The position numbers and the translations under genes are program-made. A DNA stretch of 64,000 nucleotides, from positions 1 through 64,000 of the forward strand of contig NZ_CAKXZS010000011.1 in the NCBI RefSeq assembly GCF_935822925.1, read 5' to 3'. The notes under the pieces were generated by a model that did not search any database, was not told where the DNA came from, and worked only from the letters and a program-made list of their open reading frames with translations. Within the stretch, counting starts at the first letter, position 1; each line of letters begins with the position of its first letter. Positions 47,926-56,753 of this stretch are shown here, one piece after another. The DNA comes from Mesorhizobium ventifaucium. GTDB taxonomy: Bacteria; Pseudomonadota; Alphaproteobacteria; Rhizobiales; Rhizobiaceae.

Positions 47926-48543
47926 TCAGGGTCGGTCCGAAAACGCCATCGCCTTGCGCAGCACTTCGATAAAGCGCTCGCCAGCCGCCTCGCGCGGGCC
48001 GCTATTGTCGATCGAGGTGACGCCTGGCCCCGACAACGCCACATTGGTGCTGCGCGCCAGCCGCGCCAGCACTTCGCCACGCGACTCGCGGCCGCGCATC
48101 GCCAGCCGTTGCGCCAGAATCTGCGGCGATGCGGTGATCTCGACGACAGCCAGGTTGGCATAGCGATCACGCAGCGCCGGGATGATGGCGCGGGAGACAT
48201 TGGCGATGGCGACGCGGCCATTGGCCACCGACCGGTCGACTTCAGCCGGGATGCCGTAGCGCAAGCCATGCGCCTCCCAGGAGATGGCGAAGGCGCCGTC
48301 CGCCTCGGCCTCGACGAAGGCCGCATCGGCCAGCGTGTCGTGATCCTCGCTCGTCGTGTCGCTCGGCCGGGTGATGACCCGGCGCACGAACTCCAGCCGG
48401 GTCTCGTCGGCAAACAGCGACCGGGCATAGCCGATCACCGTGTCCTTGCCGGCGCCGCTCGGCCCGACGACGGCGACGAAGACGCCGTCGCGGATCGGAA
48501 ACGCCGCGGCGGAAAATTCACGCTCGATCGACGCCGACACCAT
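47926..48543 (-). CDS. phnN: Ribose 1,5-bisphosphate phosphokinase
   Basis: A 205-residue P-loop kinase that turns ribose 1,5-bisphosphate into PRPP at the end of C-P lyase phosphonate breakdown. Walker A GPSGAGKDT near residue 28, then FVRRVITRPSD and HGLRYGIP as in PhnN. ATG 48543 overlaps the phnM stop (TGATG); a GTG at 48546 is possible. The core C-P lyase genes phnGHIJKL are not in the window. Confidence 0.9.
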   Translation of the reverse strand: MVSASIEREFSAAAFPIRDGVFVAVVGPSGAGKDTVIGYARSLFADETRLEFVRRVITRPSDTTSEDHDTLADAAFVEAEADGAFAISWEAHGLRYGIPAEVDRSVANGRVAIANVSRAIIPALRDRYANLAVVEITASPQILAQRLAMRGRESRGEVLARLARSTNVALSGPGVTSIDNSGPREAAGERFIEVLRKAMAFSDRP

Positions 48544-49682
48544 CACGCGACCCGACGCCCCTGCCGCCAGACCGTGCGGACAACCGGGACATGATCGTCA
48601 AGACGGACGCGAACCAGATCGGCGCGCCGGCCCTGCTCGATGACGCCACGGTCGGCGAGGCCGACCGCCTCGGCCGGGTTCTTCGAAACCATCGCCACCG
48701 CCTGCGGCAGGGAGATGCCGTCGACCACGTCGCCGAGGAAAAACGCCGACTGGATCAGGCTGAAGGGGATGTAGTCGGACGACAATATGTCGAGCAAGCC
48801 TTCGCCGGCGAGCGTCCGAGCCGAAACATTACCCGAATGCGACGCGCCTCGCATCACGTTCGGGGCGCCCATCAGCACCCCGAGCCCTGCCGTCTTCGAA
48901 GCTTTGGCGGCCTCCTTGGTGGTCGGGAACTCGGCGACACGGACGCCTTGTTCGATCGCCTCGTCGACATGGCCGGTCGTGGCGTCGTCATGGCTGGCCA
49001 GCACGATGCCGCGCTGATGGCAGGCAGCAGCGATGAAGGCGCGGTTCGCCCCCGAATTCGTCGCCGACTCCGCCATCCGCTTCTCGCAGAATTGCTGGAA
49101 TTCGCGGTCCGTCAGCTTCAGCTTGCGCTGGTAGTAATAGGCATAGGTTTCGAGATCGACGAACTGGCGCTGCCCAGGCGCATGGTCCATCAGCGACGCC
49201 AGCTTGATCCTGTCATCGCCGTCAAAATGCGCGAAGGCGGCGAGGCAATCCGGCGCCGAAACCTCGCAGCGCAGATGGATGAAATGGTCGGCCCGCAGCC
49301 GGTCCTGATGGACGCTGTCCTCGATCGCATCGGCCAGCTTGCGCATGTCGGCCGAATTCATGTCGGCATCGTCGTCCATGCCGACGCGCAAGGCGTCGAG
49401 CACGGTGGTGATGCCGGCCGTCGCCACCTGCGCGTCATGGGCGAGAACGGCGGCGATCGGGTTCCAGCGCACCTTCGGTCGCGGTGCGTAGTGAGCCTCC
49501 AGGTGGTCGGTGTGAAGCTCGACCAGCCCGGGAATGATGAAATCGCCGCCCATGTCCTCGCCGCTCCGGGCGGCGCCGGCGTCGATCCCGGCGATCAAGC
49601 CGTCGCGCAGCACGATCGACCCTTCGACGATCTCGTCGGCAAGCACGATGCGGGCATTGTTGAGAACGGTCTCGACGGTCAT
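48543..49682 (-). CDS. phnM: Alpha-D-ribose 1-methylphosphonate 5-triphosphate diphosphatase
   Basis: A 379-residue metal-dependent amidohydrolase that removes pyrophosphate from the phosphonate intermediate. Metal ligands are in PGLVELHTDHLEAH, LASHDDATTGHVDEA and the later aspartate region SSDYIPFSL. Length is standard (about 380). ATG 49682 begins the usual TVETVLNNARIVL start. It is transcribed into phnN with overlapping codons. Confidence 0.92.
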   Translation of the reverse strand: MTVETVLNNARIVLADEIVEGSIVLRDGLIAGIDAGAARSGEDMGGDFIIPGLVELHTDHLEAHYAPRPKVRWNPIAAVLAHDAQVATAGITTVLDALRVGMDDDADMNSADMRKLADAIEDSVHQDRLRADHFIHLRCEVSAPDCLAAFAHFDGDDRIKLASLMDHAPGQRQFVDLETYAYYYQRKLKLTDREFQQFCEKRMAESATNSGANRAFIAAACHQRGIVLASHDDATTGHVDEAIEQGVRVAEFPTTKEAAKASKTAGLGVLMGAPNVMRGASHSGNVSARTLAGEGLLDILSSDYIPFSLIQSAFFLGDVVDGISLPQAVAMVSKNPAEAVGLADRGVIEQGRRADLVRVRLDDHVPVVRTVWRQGRRVA

Positions 49683-49774
49683 TTCAGGCAGTCCTTGGAG
49701 CATTTTGCAGCCAATTGGAATCACCGATTGGGTGAATTGGCGTCGCACAAATACGGTTAAAACAAATAGCCATT

Positions 49775-50482
49775 TCAGGCAGTTTTTCTCGCCGGGCGGC
49801 GCCCGAGCGCGTGATGGGAAAGCACCATGAACGGGGCGCCCGGTTCGGTTTCGACAAACAGGGTCAGTGCGTCCACCGTCACCGGCCGTTGCAAGACCTG
49901 CGCAAATAGGCTGTCGATTGCTGCGCGAAGACGAGGGCTTTCCTGTGACGAGACACGGCCGGACAGCGTCATATGGAATCGAAAGGTCTCGAAGACATAG
50001 GGGTAGCCCCACTGGCAGAGATTGCGGAATTCATCCGGCTTCAGCGAATCGGGGCTGCGCCGCTCGATTTCCGCCTCGCTCAGCGGCGCGCGAAAACGGT
50101 CGAAGTCGCGCACAACGTCGTCGGCGAAGCGGTTGAGCGCCGGCAGCAGTCCTTCCGGCACTAGCGCGAAGAAGCCGTCGATCTGGCTGACGACCAGCCG
50201 TGGGATCGTCACCACCGGCGTCGCCTCGGCAAAATCGTCCAGTGCTGCGCGAAGCGCGCCTTCCGTCTCGTTCGAAGCCAGCCGGAAGGGCGCCTTCAGT
50301 GTCGCATGAAAGCCGTAGCGGCGTGCCGAAGCGGTATGAAAGGCGACTTCCGCCGCCGACAGCTCGCCCACGGCCTCGACCGGCCTCGTGGCGGCGCCGA
50401 ACGGGTCGCGGCCGAGCCAATTTGCGGCGATCCGCGCCAACGGTTCGTCCTGCCGGGGGGTGAAATAGATAGCGTAGCGCAT
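49775..50482 (-). CDS. DUF1045 phosphonate-associated protein with 2H phosphoesterase motifs
   Basis: A 235-residue protein commonly found in phn clusters of alphaproteobacteria. It has two HxT motifs, YGFHATLKAP near residue 58 and RFHMTLSG near residue 172, the hallmark of 2H phosphoesterases that act on cyclic phosphates. PhnP opens a cyclic ribose phosphate in E. coli; no phnP is visible here, so this protein could do that step. GAGGAC precedes the ATG. It starts the DUF1045-phnM-phnN unit. Confidence 0.82.
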   Translation of the reverse strand: MRYAIYFTPRQDEPLARIAANWLGRDPFGAATRPVEAVGELSAAEVAFHTASARRYGFHATLKAPFRLASNETEGALRAALDDFAEATPVVTIPRLVVSQIDGFFALVPEGLLPALNRFADDVVRDFDRFRAPLSEAEIERRSPDSLKPDEFRNLCQWGYPYVFETFRFHMTLSGRVSSQESPRLRAAIDSLFAQVLQRPVTVDALTLFVETEPGAPFMVLSHHALGRRPARKTA

Positions 50483-50634
50483 CGAAAGTCCTCGTCAACT
50501 CCCGCTGCCATAGGCGATTTGCATGACGAAATGACGAAGCTGATGGTCGTTCCTGATAACAAACCTGTTCAGGCGGGTCATTAGCCGACGATTTTTTCGC
50601 CTTGGGCCAGTTTGCCGACCCGGACGGCAGTGCC

Positions 50635-51447
50635 TCAGGCCTTCATCAGCCATTCGTGCTCGGGAGCGTTGTGGAACTTCCACGTCCGCTTCGGCCCGGC
50701 CATGACATTGAGGTAGTAGAGGTCGTAACCGTGGCAGGCGGCGCAAGGGTGATAACCTTTGGGCACCAGCACGACATCGCCGTCCTCGATCGCCATCGCC
50801 TCGTCGAGCGAACGAGCGCCGTTTCGATCGGCATCGGTGTAGACGCGCTGGAAGGCAAAGCCCTGCGGCGGATTGAGGCGGTGGTAATAGGTCTCCTCGA
50901 GATAGGACTCGGCCGGCAGATTGTCCTGGTCATGCTTGTGCGGCGGATAGCTCGATGTATGGCCGCCAGGCGTGATGACCTCGACCACCAGCAATGAATC
51001 GGCCGGCTTGCCTTCCGGCAGGATGTTGGTGACGTAGCGCGTGTTGGTGCCCTTGCCGCGAACCTCCTGGCCGAGATCTTTCGGCGCAATAATGCGGACC
51101 GGCAGCCCGCCGCCAAGGCCCGGTGCCGAGCAAAGCGCGACTTCGAGACCGGTGTCGGCGGTCACCGACCAGTCAGAGCCCTGCGGCACGTAGACCGACC
51201 ACGGCTTGCCTTCGAAGGGCGACATGCGTTCGCCGAGCACGCCGAGATCCTTGCCGCCGGCCTTGGCCTTGCCCTTGCCGGTGACGAACACCAGGCAGAC
51301 TTCACGGCTTGCGGTTTGTCCGGAGACGGTCTCGCCGGGCCGCAGCCGATGCAGATCGAAGCCGACATAGGTCCAGCCGGCGTTCTGCGGCGTCACATGG
51401 GCGACGCGGCCATGGCCCTTATCGGCTTTAACGAGCAGTTTCGACAT
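50635..51447 (-). CDS. iolB: 5-deoxy-glucuronate isomerase
   Basis: A 270-residue bicupin that isomerises 5-deoxy-D-glucuronate to 2-deoxy-5-keto-D-gluconate in myo-inositol breakdown. The metal site is in SSYPPHKHDQD followed by YLEETYYHRL and the later histidine of KGYHPCAA. Length agrees with the family. Last gene of the minus-strand iol operon, 6 bp after the small membrane protein gene. GGAGTGAG precedes the ATG. Confidence 0.94.
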   Translation of the reverse strand: MSKLLVKADKGHGRVAHVTPQNAGWTYVGFDLHRLRPGETVSGQTASREVCLVFVTGKGKAKAGGKDLGVLGERMSPFEGKPWSVYVPQGSDWSVTADTGLEVALCSAPGLGGGLPVRIIAPKDLGQEVRGKGTNTRYVTNILPEGKPADSLLVVEVITPGGHTSSYPPHKHDQDNLPAESYLEETYYHRLNPPQGFAFQRVYTDADRNGARSLDEAMAIEDGDVVLVPKGYHPCAACHGYDLYYLNVMAGPKRTWKFHNAPEHEWLMKA

Positions 51448-51453
51448 TGAGGC

Positions 51454-51672
51454 TCACTCCTTTGGTTCGGTGTCGGCCGAAGCCTTGCCGCCGTCGGCCG
51501 GCTTGTAGAGATAGAAGAACTGCCAGACCGCATAGCCGGCGAAGCCGAGCGCGATCGTGCCCCAGAACGGCGCGCCGGTGGCAAACTCGACCACGGACCA
51601 GACCAGGCAGACCGCGACGATGGCAACGCGCCGCCACAGTGGCCGAAAGAACGGATGCTCGGAGTCCTTCAT
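51454..51672 (-). CDS. Small two-helix membrane protein of the iol operon (DUF3329-like)
   Basis: A 72-residue protein with two hydrophobic helices (VAIVAVCLVWSVVEF and WGTIALGFAGYAVWQFF) and charged ends. It resembles DUF3329-type small proteins. It lies between iolE and iolB in the same direction with short gaps, so it is co-expressed with inositol catabolism, but its role is unknown. Confidence 0.72.
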   Translation of the reverse strand: MKDSEHPFFRPLWRRVAIVAVCLVWSVVEFATGAPFWGTIALGFAGYAVWQFFYLYKPADGGKASADTEPKE

Positions 51673-51719
51673 CGAATCAGCCCCCGCATCGGATCAGCCC
51701 GTCGCCGGGAAGAGGTTGC

Positions 51720-52637
51720 TCAAGCATTGGGGAAGCCCTGCGTTTCAACCGTGTAGCCGGCGGCCGTCATTACCCGCATCAACTCCTTGTAGCCGACTTG
51801 CGCCATCCTGAGCGGCGGATTTTTCTTGGGATCCTGCTCGGCCTCAACCACGAACCAGCCTTCATAGCCATAGTGCGCCAGCCTTTCCACAATGGCGCCA
51901 AAATCCAGCGAGCCATCTCCCGGCACCGTGAAGGCGCCGAGCGCCACGGCATCGAGGAAGGATTGCCTCTGGCGATCGAGTTTTTCGATCACCTCCATCC
52001 GCACGTCCTTCACATGGACATGGTTGATGCGCCGGTGATGATTGTCGATGGCGCGCAGCACGTCCCCGCCGGCAAAAGCCAGATGGCCGGCATCGAGCAG
52101 CAGTGGAATGCCTTCTCCCGAGTAGCGCATGAACGCGTCGAGCTCGGGCTCGGTCTCGACGACCGCCGCCATATGATGGTGGTAGGAGAGCGGCATGCCT
52201 TGCTCGGCGCACCATTCGCCGAACTGCGTCAGGCGCCTCGCATAGGCCTTCATCTCGTCGTCCGAAAGCCTGGGTTTGGTGGCGAGCGGCTTTGAGCGGT
52301 CACCCTGGATGGAGCGGCCGACCTCGCCATAGACGATGCAGGGCGCGTTCACCGCCTTGAACAGATCGATCATCGGCTGGATGCGATCCTTATTCCTGGC
52401 CATGTCTTCGTCGACCAGCGTACCGGAGAACCAGCCGCCGCAAAGCGTGACGTCGGCCTCTTGCAGGATCGGCAGCATGATTTTCGGGTCATTGGGAAAA
52501 CGGCGGCCCATTTCCATGCCGGTGAAGCCCGCCGAACGCGATTGCGCCAAGCACTCCTCCAGCGAGACATCATCGCTGAGTTCCGCAAGATCGTCGTTCC
52601 ACCATGCAATGGGGGACATGCCCAGTTTGGCTTTCAA
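51720..52637 (-). CDS. iolE: Inosose dehydratase
   Basis: A 305-residue xylose-isomerase-like TIM barrel that dehydrates scyllo-inosose. Typical stretches: LGMSPIAWWNDDLAELSDD at the start, GFTGMEMGRRFP, LSYHHHMAAVVE, LLLDAGHLAFAGGD and INHVHVKDVR with the metal-binding residues. The start is TTG at 52637, supported by the conserved N-terminus and a GGAG site; this rare start may lower expression. Between iolD and iolE lies a gap with three hairpins. Confidence 0.93.
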   Translation of the reverse strand: MKAKLGMSPIAWWNDDLAELSDDVSLEECLAQSRSAGFTGMEMGRRFPNDPKIMLPILQEADVTLCGGWFSGTLVDEDMARNKDRIQPMIDLFKAVNAPCIVYGEVGRSIQGDRSKPLATKPRLSDDEMKAYARRLTQFGEWCAEQGMPLSYHHHMAAVVETEPELDAFMRYSGEGIPLLLDAGHLAFAGGDVLRAIDNHHRRINHVHVKDVRMEVIEKLDRQRQSFLDAVALGAFTVPGDGSLDFGAIVERLAHYGYEGWFVVEAEQDPKKNPPLRMAQVGYKELMRVMTAAGYTVETQGFPNA

Positions 52638-52663
52638 GTCGTCACTCCGATTTCAGTTCGTGT

Positions 52664-52767
52664 CCACCCTCCCTCCAAGAGGGAGGGTGGCTGCATAGCA
52701 GCGGGGTGGGGGTGCGGCGCCGGACCCCCACCCGAACCTTCGGTCCGACCTCCCCACAAGGGGAGGT
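52664..52767. repeat. Three consecutive hairpins in the iolD-iolE gap
   Basis: CCACCCTCCCTC/GAGGGAGGGTGG (52664-52690, perfect 12-bp stem, loop CAA), GGGTGGGGGT/ACCCCCACCC (52704-52733) and ACCTCCCC/GGGGAGGT with loop ACAA (52748-52767). The third is the same hairpin type as in the 47703 element. In an operon gap they may tune message stability. Confidence 0.65.
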
Positions 52768-52788
52768 AGGGGCTTGGCAGCGCCGACA

Positions 52789-54639
52789 TCAATCACCAAC
52801 ACTCTGCATCTGCCGCTTTTCATCATAGGCCCTGCGCGCGGCATTCACTTGCGGCCGGGTCGAGACTTCCGGCACCGCGACGTCCCACCAGCTTCCACCG
52901 GCTTCGGTCGAAACCAGCGGATCGGTGTCGATGACCAGCACTGTGGTCCTTGTATTCTTCTTGGCTTGCGCCAGCGCCGTTTCCAGCCCGGCGATCGACG
53001 AAACCTTCTCGGCGATCGCACCAAGGCTTGCCGCATGCGCGGCGAAGTCGATGTCGGGCAAAATCTCGTGGCGTGCGTCCTTCAGCAGATTGTTGAAGTT
53101 GGCGCCGCCGGTTGCCATCTGCAGCCGGTTGATGCAGCCATAGCCTCGGTTGTCGAGGAGCACGATGGTCAGCTTGAGGCCGAGCATGACCGACGTTGCG
53201 ATCTCGGAATTGAGCATCAGATAGGAGCCGTCGCCGATCATCACGACGACCTCCTCGTCGGGCTTGGCCATCTTGACGCCGAGCCCGCCTGCGATCTCGT
53301 AGCCCATAGTCGAGAAGCCGTATTCGGCGTGGTAGGAGCCGGGTGCGCCCGCCTGCCAGAGCTTGTGCAACTCGCCGGGCAGGCCGCCGGCAGCATGAAG
53401 CAATATCACGTCGGAGCCCATGGCGCGCTGCACGGCGCCGATCACTTGCGCGTCGGACGGGTAGGCGGCATTGGTCGAGGCCGTCACCTTGCCGGCTTCG
53501 GCCTGCCAGTCCTTTTTGCCCTTGGTAGCATTGTCGGTCCAGGCGGCCGGCGCCTGCCAGCCGTTCAGCGCCGCGCCGAGCTCGGCGAGCCCTTCCGCCG
53601 CATCAGTGACCAGCGGCAGCGCCTGGTGTTTGCCCGCATCGAAAGGCTGGACGTTCAGCCCGATGATGGTCTTGCCGGAATTCTTGAACAGCGCCCACGA
53701 GCCGGTGGTGAAATCCTGCAGCCTGGTGCCGACGGCAAGCACGACGTCGGCTTCCTCGGCCAAGCGGTTGGCGGCCGAAGTGCCGGTGACGCCGACTGCC
53801 GCCATGTTGAGCGGATGATCGTCCGGCAGCGAGGATTTGCCGCCCTGCGTCTCGCAGACCGGGATGCCGGCGCCTTGCGCCAGCTTCGCCAGTTCGCCGG
53901 AAGCCTGCGAATAAAGCACGCCGCCGCCGGCAATCACCAATGGCTTTGTTGCCGCCTTCAGCGCCACCACCGCGGCCGCCAACTCCCCACGGTCCGGACG
54001 CGGCCGACGCTGATGCCAGACCCGTTCGGCAAAGAAGCTCTCGGGGTAATCAAAGGCCTCTGCCTGCACGTCCTGGCAGAGCGCCAAGGTCACCGGTCCG
54101 CATTCGGCCGGATCGGTCAGCACTTGCATCGCACGGTTGAGCGCCGGGATGATCTGCTCGGGCCGGGTAATGCGGTCGAAATAGCGCGACACCGGCCGGA
54201 AGCAATCGTTGATTGTCGTCGTGCCGTCGGAGAAATCTTCGACCTGCTGCAGCACTGGGTCGGGGACACGATTGGCGAAGACGTCGCCGGGGAGAAACAG
54301 GACGGGCAACCTGTTTACATGCGCAAGTGCCGCTGCCGTCACCATGTTGAGCGCGCCGGGGCCGATCGAACTGGTCGCCGCCATGAACCGGCGGCGGAAA
54401 TTGGCCTTGGCATAGGCGATCGCCGCATGCGCCATCGCCTGTTCGTTGTGAGCGCGGAAGGTCGGCAATTCGTCGCGCACCTGATAGAGCGCCTCGCCGA
54501 CGCCGGCGACGTTGCCGTGGCCGAAAATCGCCCAGACGCCGCCGAAGATCGGCAGTTTCCTGCCGTCGATCTCGGTCATCTGGCGAGCAAGAAACCGGGT
54601 CAGCGCCTGCGCCATCGTCAGGCGGATTGTCTTGGTCAT
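52789..54639 (-). CDS. iolD: 3D-(3,5/4)-trihydroxycyclohexane-1,2-dione acylhydrolase
   Basis: A 616-residue thiamine-diphosphate enzyme that opens the inositol ring. The N-terminal region has FGHGNVAGVGEALYQ and the catalytic-type segment NEQAMAHAAIAYAKA; the ThDP-binding motif VVVMIGDGSYLMLNSEIATS, with NRGYGCINR after it, is in the C-terminal third. ATG 54639 with GAGGAAA upstream starts the usual MTKTIRLTMAQAL; the frame continues upstream without coding character. It follows iolC by 35 bp. Confidence 0.95.
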   Translation of the reverse strand: MTKTIRLTMAQALTRFLARQMTEIDGRKLPIFGGVWAIFGHGNVAGVGEALYQVRDELPTFRAHNEQAMAHAAIAYAKANFRRRFMAATSSIGPGALNMVTAAALAHVNRLPVLFLPGDVFANRVPDPVLQQVEDFSDGTTTINDCFRPVSRYFDRITRPEQIIPALNRAMQVLTDPAECGPVTLALCQDVQAEAFDYPESFFAERVWHQRRPRPDRGELAAAVVALKAATKPLVIAGGGVLYSQASGELAKLAQGAGIPVCETQGGKSSLPDDHPLNMAAVGVTGTSAANRLAEEADVVLAVGTRLQDFTTGSWALFKNSGKTIIGLNVQPFDAGKHQALPLVTDAAEGLAELGAALNGWQAPAAWTDNATKGKKDWQAEAGKVTASTNAAYPSDAQVIGAVQRAMGSDVILLHAAGGLPGELHKLWQAGAPGSYHAEYGFSTMGYEIAGGLGVKMAKPDEEVVVMIGDGSYLMLNSEIATSVMLGLKLTIVLLDNRGYGCINRLQMATGGANFNNLLKDARHEILPDIDFAAHAASLGAIAEKVSSIAGLETALAQAKKNTRTTVLVIDTDPLVSTEAGGSWWDVAVPEVSTRPQVNAARRAYDEKRQMQSVGD

Positions 54640-54674
54640 GGTGTTTTCCTCCGCAGTCCTTAAGCCGCGCCTTC

Positions 54675-56609
54675 TTATGCTGCTTTGCGGCCGCGCGCGG
54701 CAAGCCATGCCTCGGTCAGTCGCTCGAAGCGCGACGCCATGTCGGCCACCGCCTCCTCATCCGACATCTTGCCGGCAAGCCATTGTTCGGCCGCGTTGAT
54801 GAAGATGGTGCGGCCGACGGCGAAGCCCTTGACGATCGGTACCTTGGCGGTGGCGGCGAAGGCCGCTTCCAGCTCGTCCTGTGGCGCTTCCAGGCCGAGC
54901 AGCACAACCCCGCGGCACCACGGATCGTTCTTCAGGATCACCGCTTCGATCTCTGCCCAGGCCCCTGCCGAGGCTTGCGGCTCAAGTTTCCACCAGTCGG
55001 GCTTGATATCAAGCGCATAGAGTTCATCCAGCGCGCGCGGGATCGTCGTGTCGTTGAGCTCGCCGTGCTTGCCGGCGATGATCTCGATGAGAAGTTCTCT
55101 CCCCACTTTCCGCGCGGCCTCGAACAAGCTTTTGAGCTTCTGCTGCTGCTCGGTCTTCAGCGCCTCCGGGTCGTCGGGGTGATAGAAACACAGGCACTTG
55201 ATGCAATGGTCGACCGGCCACTCAATCAATTGCGAACCGATGTCCTGCGAGAATTCGAAACGCAGCGGCCGCGATCCCGGCAGCTCGACCGGCCGGCCAA
55301 GCCAGGCGAAGGAATGGCGGGCAAATTCGAACATCGCCTCGCGGCCGTATTTCTCGTCGAGCAGCATGCCGTAACCGGGACGGCCGGCGGCAACCTTCGC
55401 CGCCGCCTTGACCGTCAGCACCTTAAAATCATGGATGCGCGACGGGTCGGCGCCGGCTTTCGCCGCGACATCGTCAAGCTGGATGCGGTGGTCGCAGGCC
55501 AGCGCCATCAGCGAGGGAATATCGCGCCGGCGCGTCGTCGCCCAATGGATATGGTTGATCGCCTCGTCCTTGCGCAGCGCCAGATGCTGGCTGCCGTTCT
55601 TCAGGAAGAACTGCAATTCCTCGAAGGTCGGGTATTCCGGCGCACAGAGCAGCCGCGATACGGCGAAGGCGCCGCAGGCATTGGCCCAGGTCGCTGCCGT
55701 CTCGAGGCTTTCGCCGCCGAGCCAGCCGCGCAGGAAGCCCGACATGAAGGCATCGCCGGCACCGAGCACATTGTAGACTTCGATCGGAAAACCCTTGCCG
55801 ACGATGCCGCCTTCGAGATCGTCGCTGATCGGCCCGTCATAGACGATGCAGCCCATGGCGCCGCGCTTCAAGACGATGGTGGCCTTGGACAGCAAGCGGA
55901 TCGTCTGCAACGCGCTCAGGCAATCGTCAGTGCCGGAGGCGATCATTATCTCTTCTTCGGTACCGACGATCAGGTCGCAGTCGGGCAGCACCGACTTCAG
56001 CTGGGCGGAGACCCGGTCGGATTTCACATAGCGCTCGAACCCTTCGGCATGGCCGGCAAGGCCCCAGAGATTGGGGCGGTAGTCGATGTCGAACACCACC
56101 TTGCCGCCCTTGGCCTTGATAGCGCGGATCGCCTTGCGCTGTGCGGCATCGCTGTTGGGCCGCGAAAAATGCGTGCCGGTGACGACGATCGCGCGTGCCG
56201 AGGTGATGAACGCCTCGTCGATATCGTTTTCCGAAAGCGCCATGTCGGCGCAGTCGGTGCGATAGAAGATCATCGGAGAGACGCCCTCGTCCTCGACCGA
56301 CAGCAGCACCAGCGCGGTCAGCCGGTCCGGGTCGGTCCTGAGGCCGTCAACCGAAACCCCCTCGCGTGTCAGCTGCTCGCGGATAAAGCGGCCCATCTGC
56401 TCGTCGCCGACCCGGGTGAGCAGCGCCGAGCGCAGGCCGAGCCTCGCCGTGCCGACCGAAATGTTGGCCGGACAGCCGCCGACCGACTTGGCAAAGGAGG
56501 TGATGTCCTCCAGGCGCGAGCCGATCTGCTGGCCATAGAGATCGACGGAGGCGCGGCCAATGGTGATGACGTCGAGCGGGGCATGTTTCGCGTCCACGGC
56601 TTCGCTCAT
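54675..56609 (-). CDS. iolC: 5-dehydro-2-deoxygluconokinase fused to a DUF2090 aldolase-like domain
   Basis: A 644-residue two-domain protein. Residues 1-330 are a PfkB sugar kinase (ITIGRASVDLYGQQIG, SVGGCPANISVGTARLG, and the ATP/anion-hole motif NVLGAGDAFMSGFLRG). Residues 340-640 are DUF2090, related to class I aldolases (MALACDHRIQLDD, LLDEKYGREAMF, VLLGLEAPQ), which may do the IolJ step. The fusion is usual in proteobacterial iol operons. First gene of iolC-D-E-x-B; GGGAGG precedes ATG 56609, and the IolR-type sites lie just upstream. Confidence 0.93.
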   Translation of the reverse strand: MSEAVDAKHAPLDVITIGRASVDLYGQQIGSRLEDITSFAKSVGGCPANISVGTARLGLRSALLTRVGDEQMGRFIREQLTREGVSVDGLRTDPDRLTALVLLSVEDEGVSPMIFYRTDCADMALSENDIDEAFITSARAIVVTGTHFSRPNSDAAQRKAIRAIKAKGGKVVFDIDYRPNLWGLAGHAEGFERYVKSDRVSAQLKSVLPDCDLIVGTEEEIMIASGTDDCLSALQTIRLLSKATIVLKRGAMGCIVYDGPISDDLEGGIVGKGFPIEVYNVLGAGDAFMSGFLRGWLGGESLETAATWANACGAFAVSRLLCAPEYPTFEELQFFLKNGSQHLALRKDEAINHIHWATTRRRDIPSLMALACDHRIQLDDVAAKAGADPSRIHDFKVLTVKAAAKVAAGRPGYGMLLDEKYGREAMFEFARHSFAWLGRPVELPGSRPLRFEFSQDIGSQLIEWPVDHCIKCLCFYHPDDPEALKTEQQQKLKSLFEAARKVGRELLIEIIAGKHGELNDTTIPRALDELYALDIKPDWWKLEPQASAGAWAEIEAVILKNDPWCRGVVLLGLEAPQDELEAAFAATAKVPIVKGFAVGRTIFINAAEQWLAGKMSDEEAVADMASRFERLTEAWLAARGRKAA

Positions 56610-56690
56610 TCGAACCTCCCATCAGCCTTGTTGTCTTGTAACACATTGTTTGGGTAACACGCGCGAGCGGCAGCGTGGCGTCGGCAATAT

Positions 56691-56734
56691 GAAATAATAA
56701 TTCCAATCGATAGTCAATATGGAACGCGCGTTCC
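56691..56734. promoter_or_regulatory. Two IolR-type operator sites upstream of iolC
   Basis: GGAACGCGCGTTCC (56721-56734) is a perfect GGAA-N6-TTCC palindrome, the form reported for IolR of Sinorhizobium. GAAATAATAATTCC (56691-56704) is a near match, centred exactly 30 bp away, i.e. on the same face of the helix. They lie between iolC and the end of the RpiR gene. Confidence 0.7.
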
Positions 56735-56753
56735 TTTGCCGAAAAGTAGCCTG

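Noticed and set aside
52774-54663. 629-residue plus-strand frame opposite iolD
   Set aside because: Antisense shadow of a full-length iolD; no ribosome binding site and no motif.
54627-56657. 676-residue plus-strand frame opposite iolC
   Set aside because: Same reason: it mirrors iolC, and its composition is that of an antisense frame.
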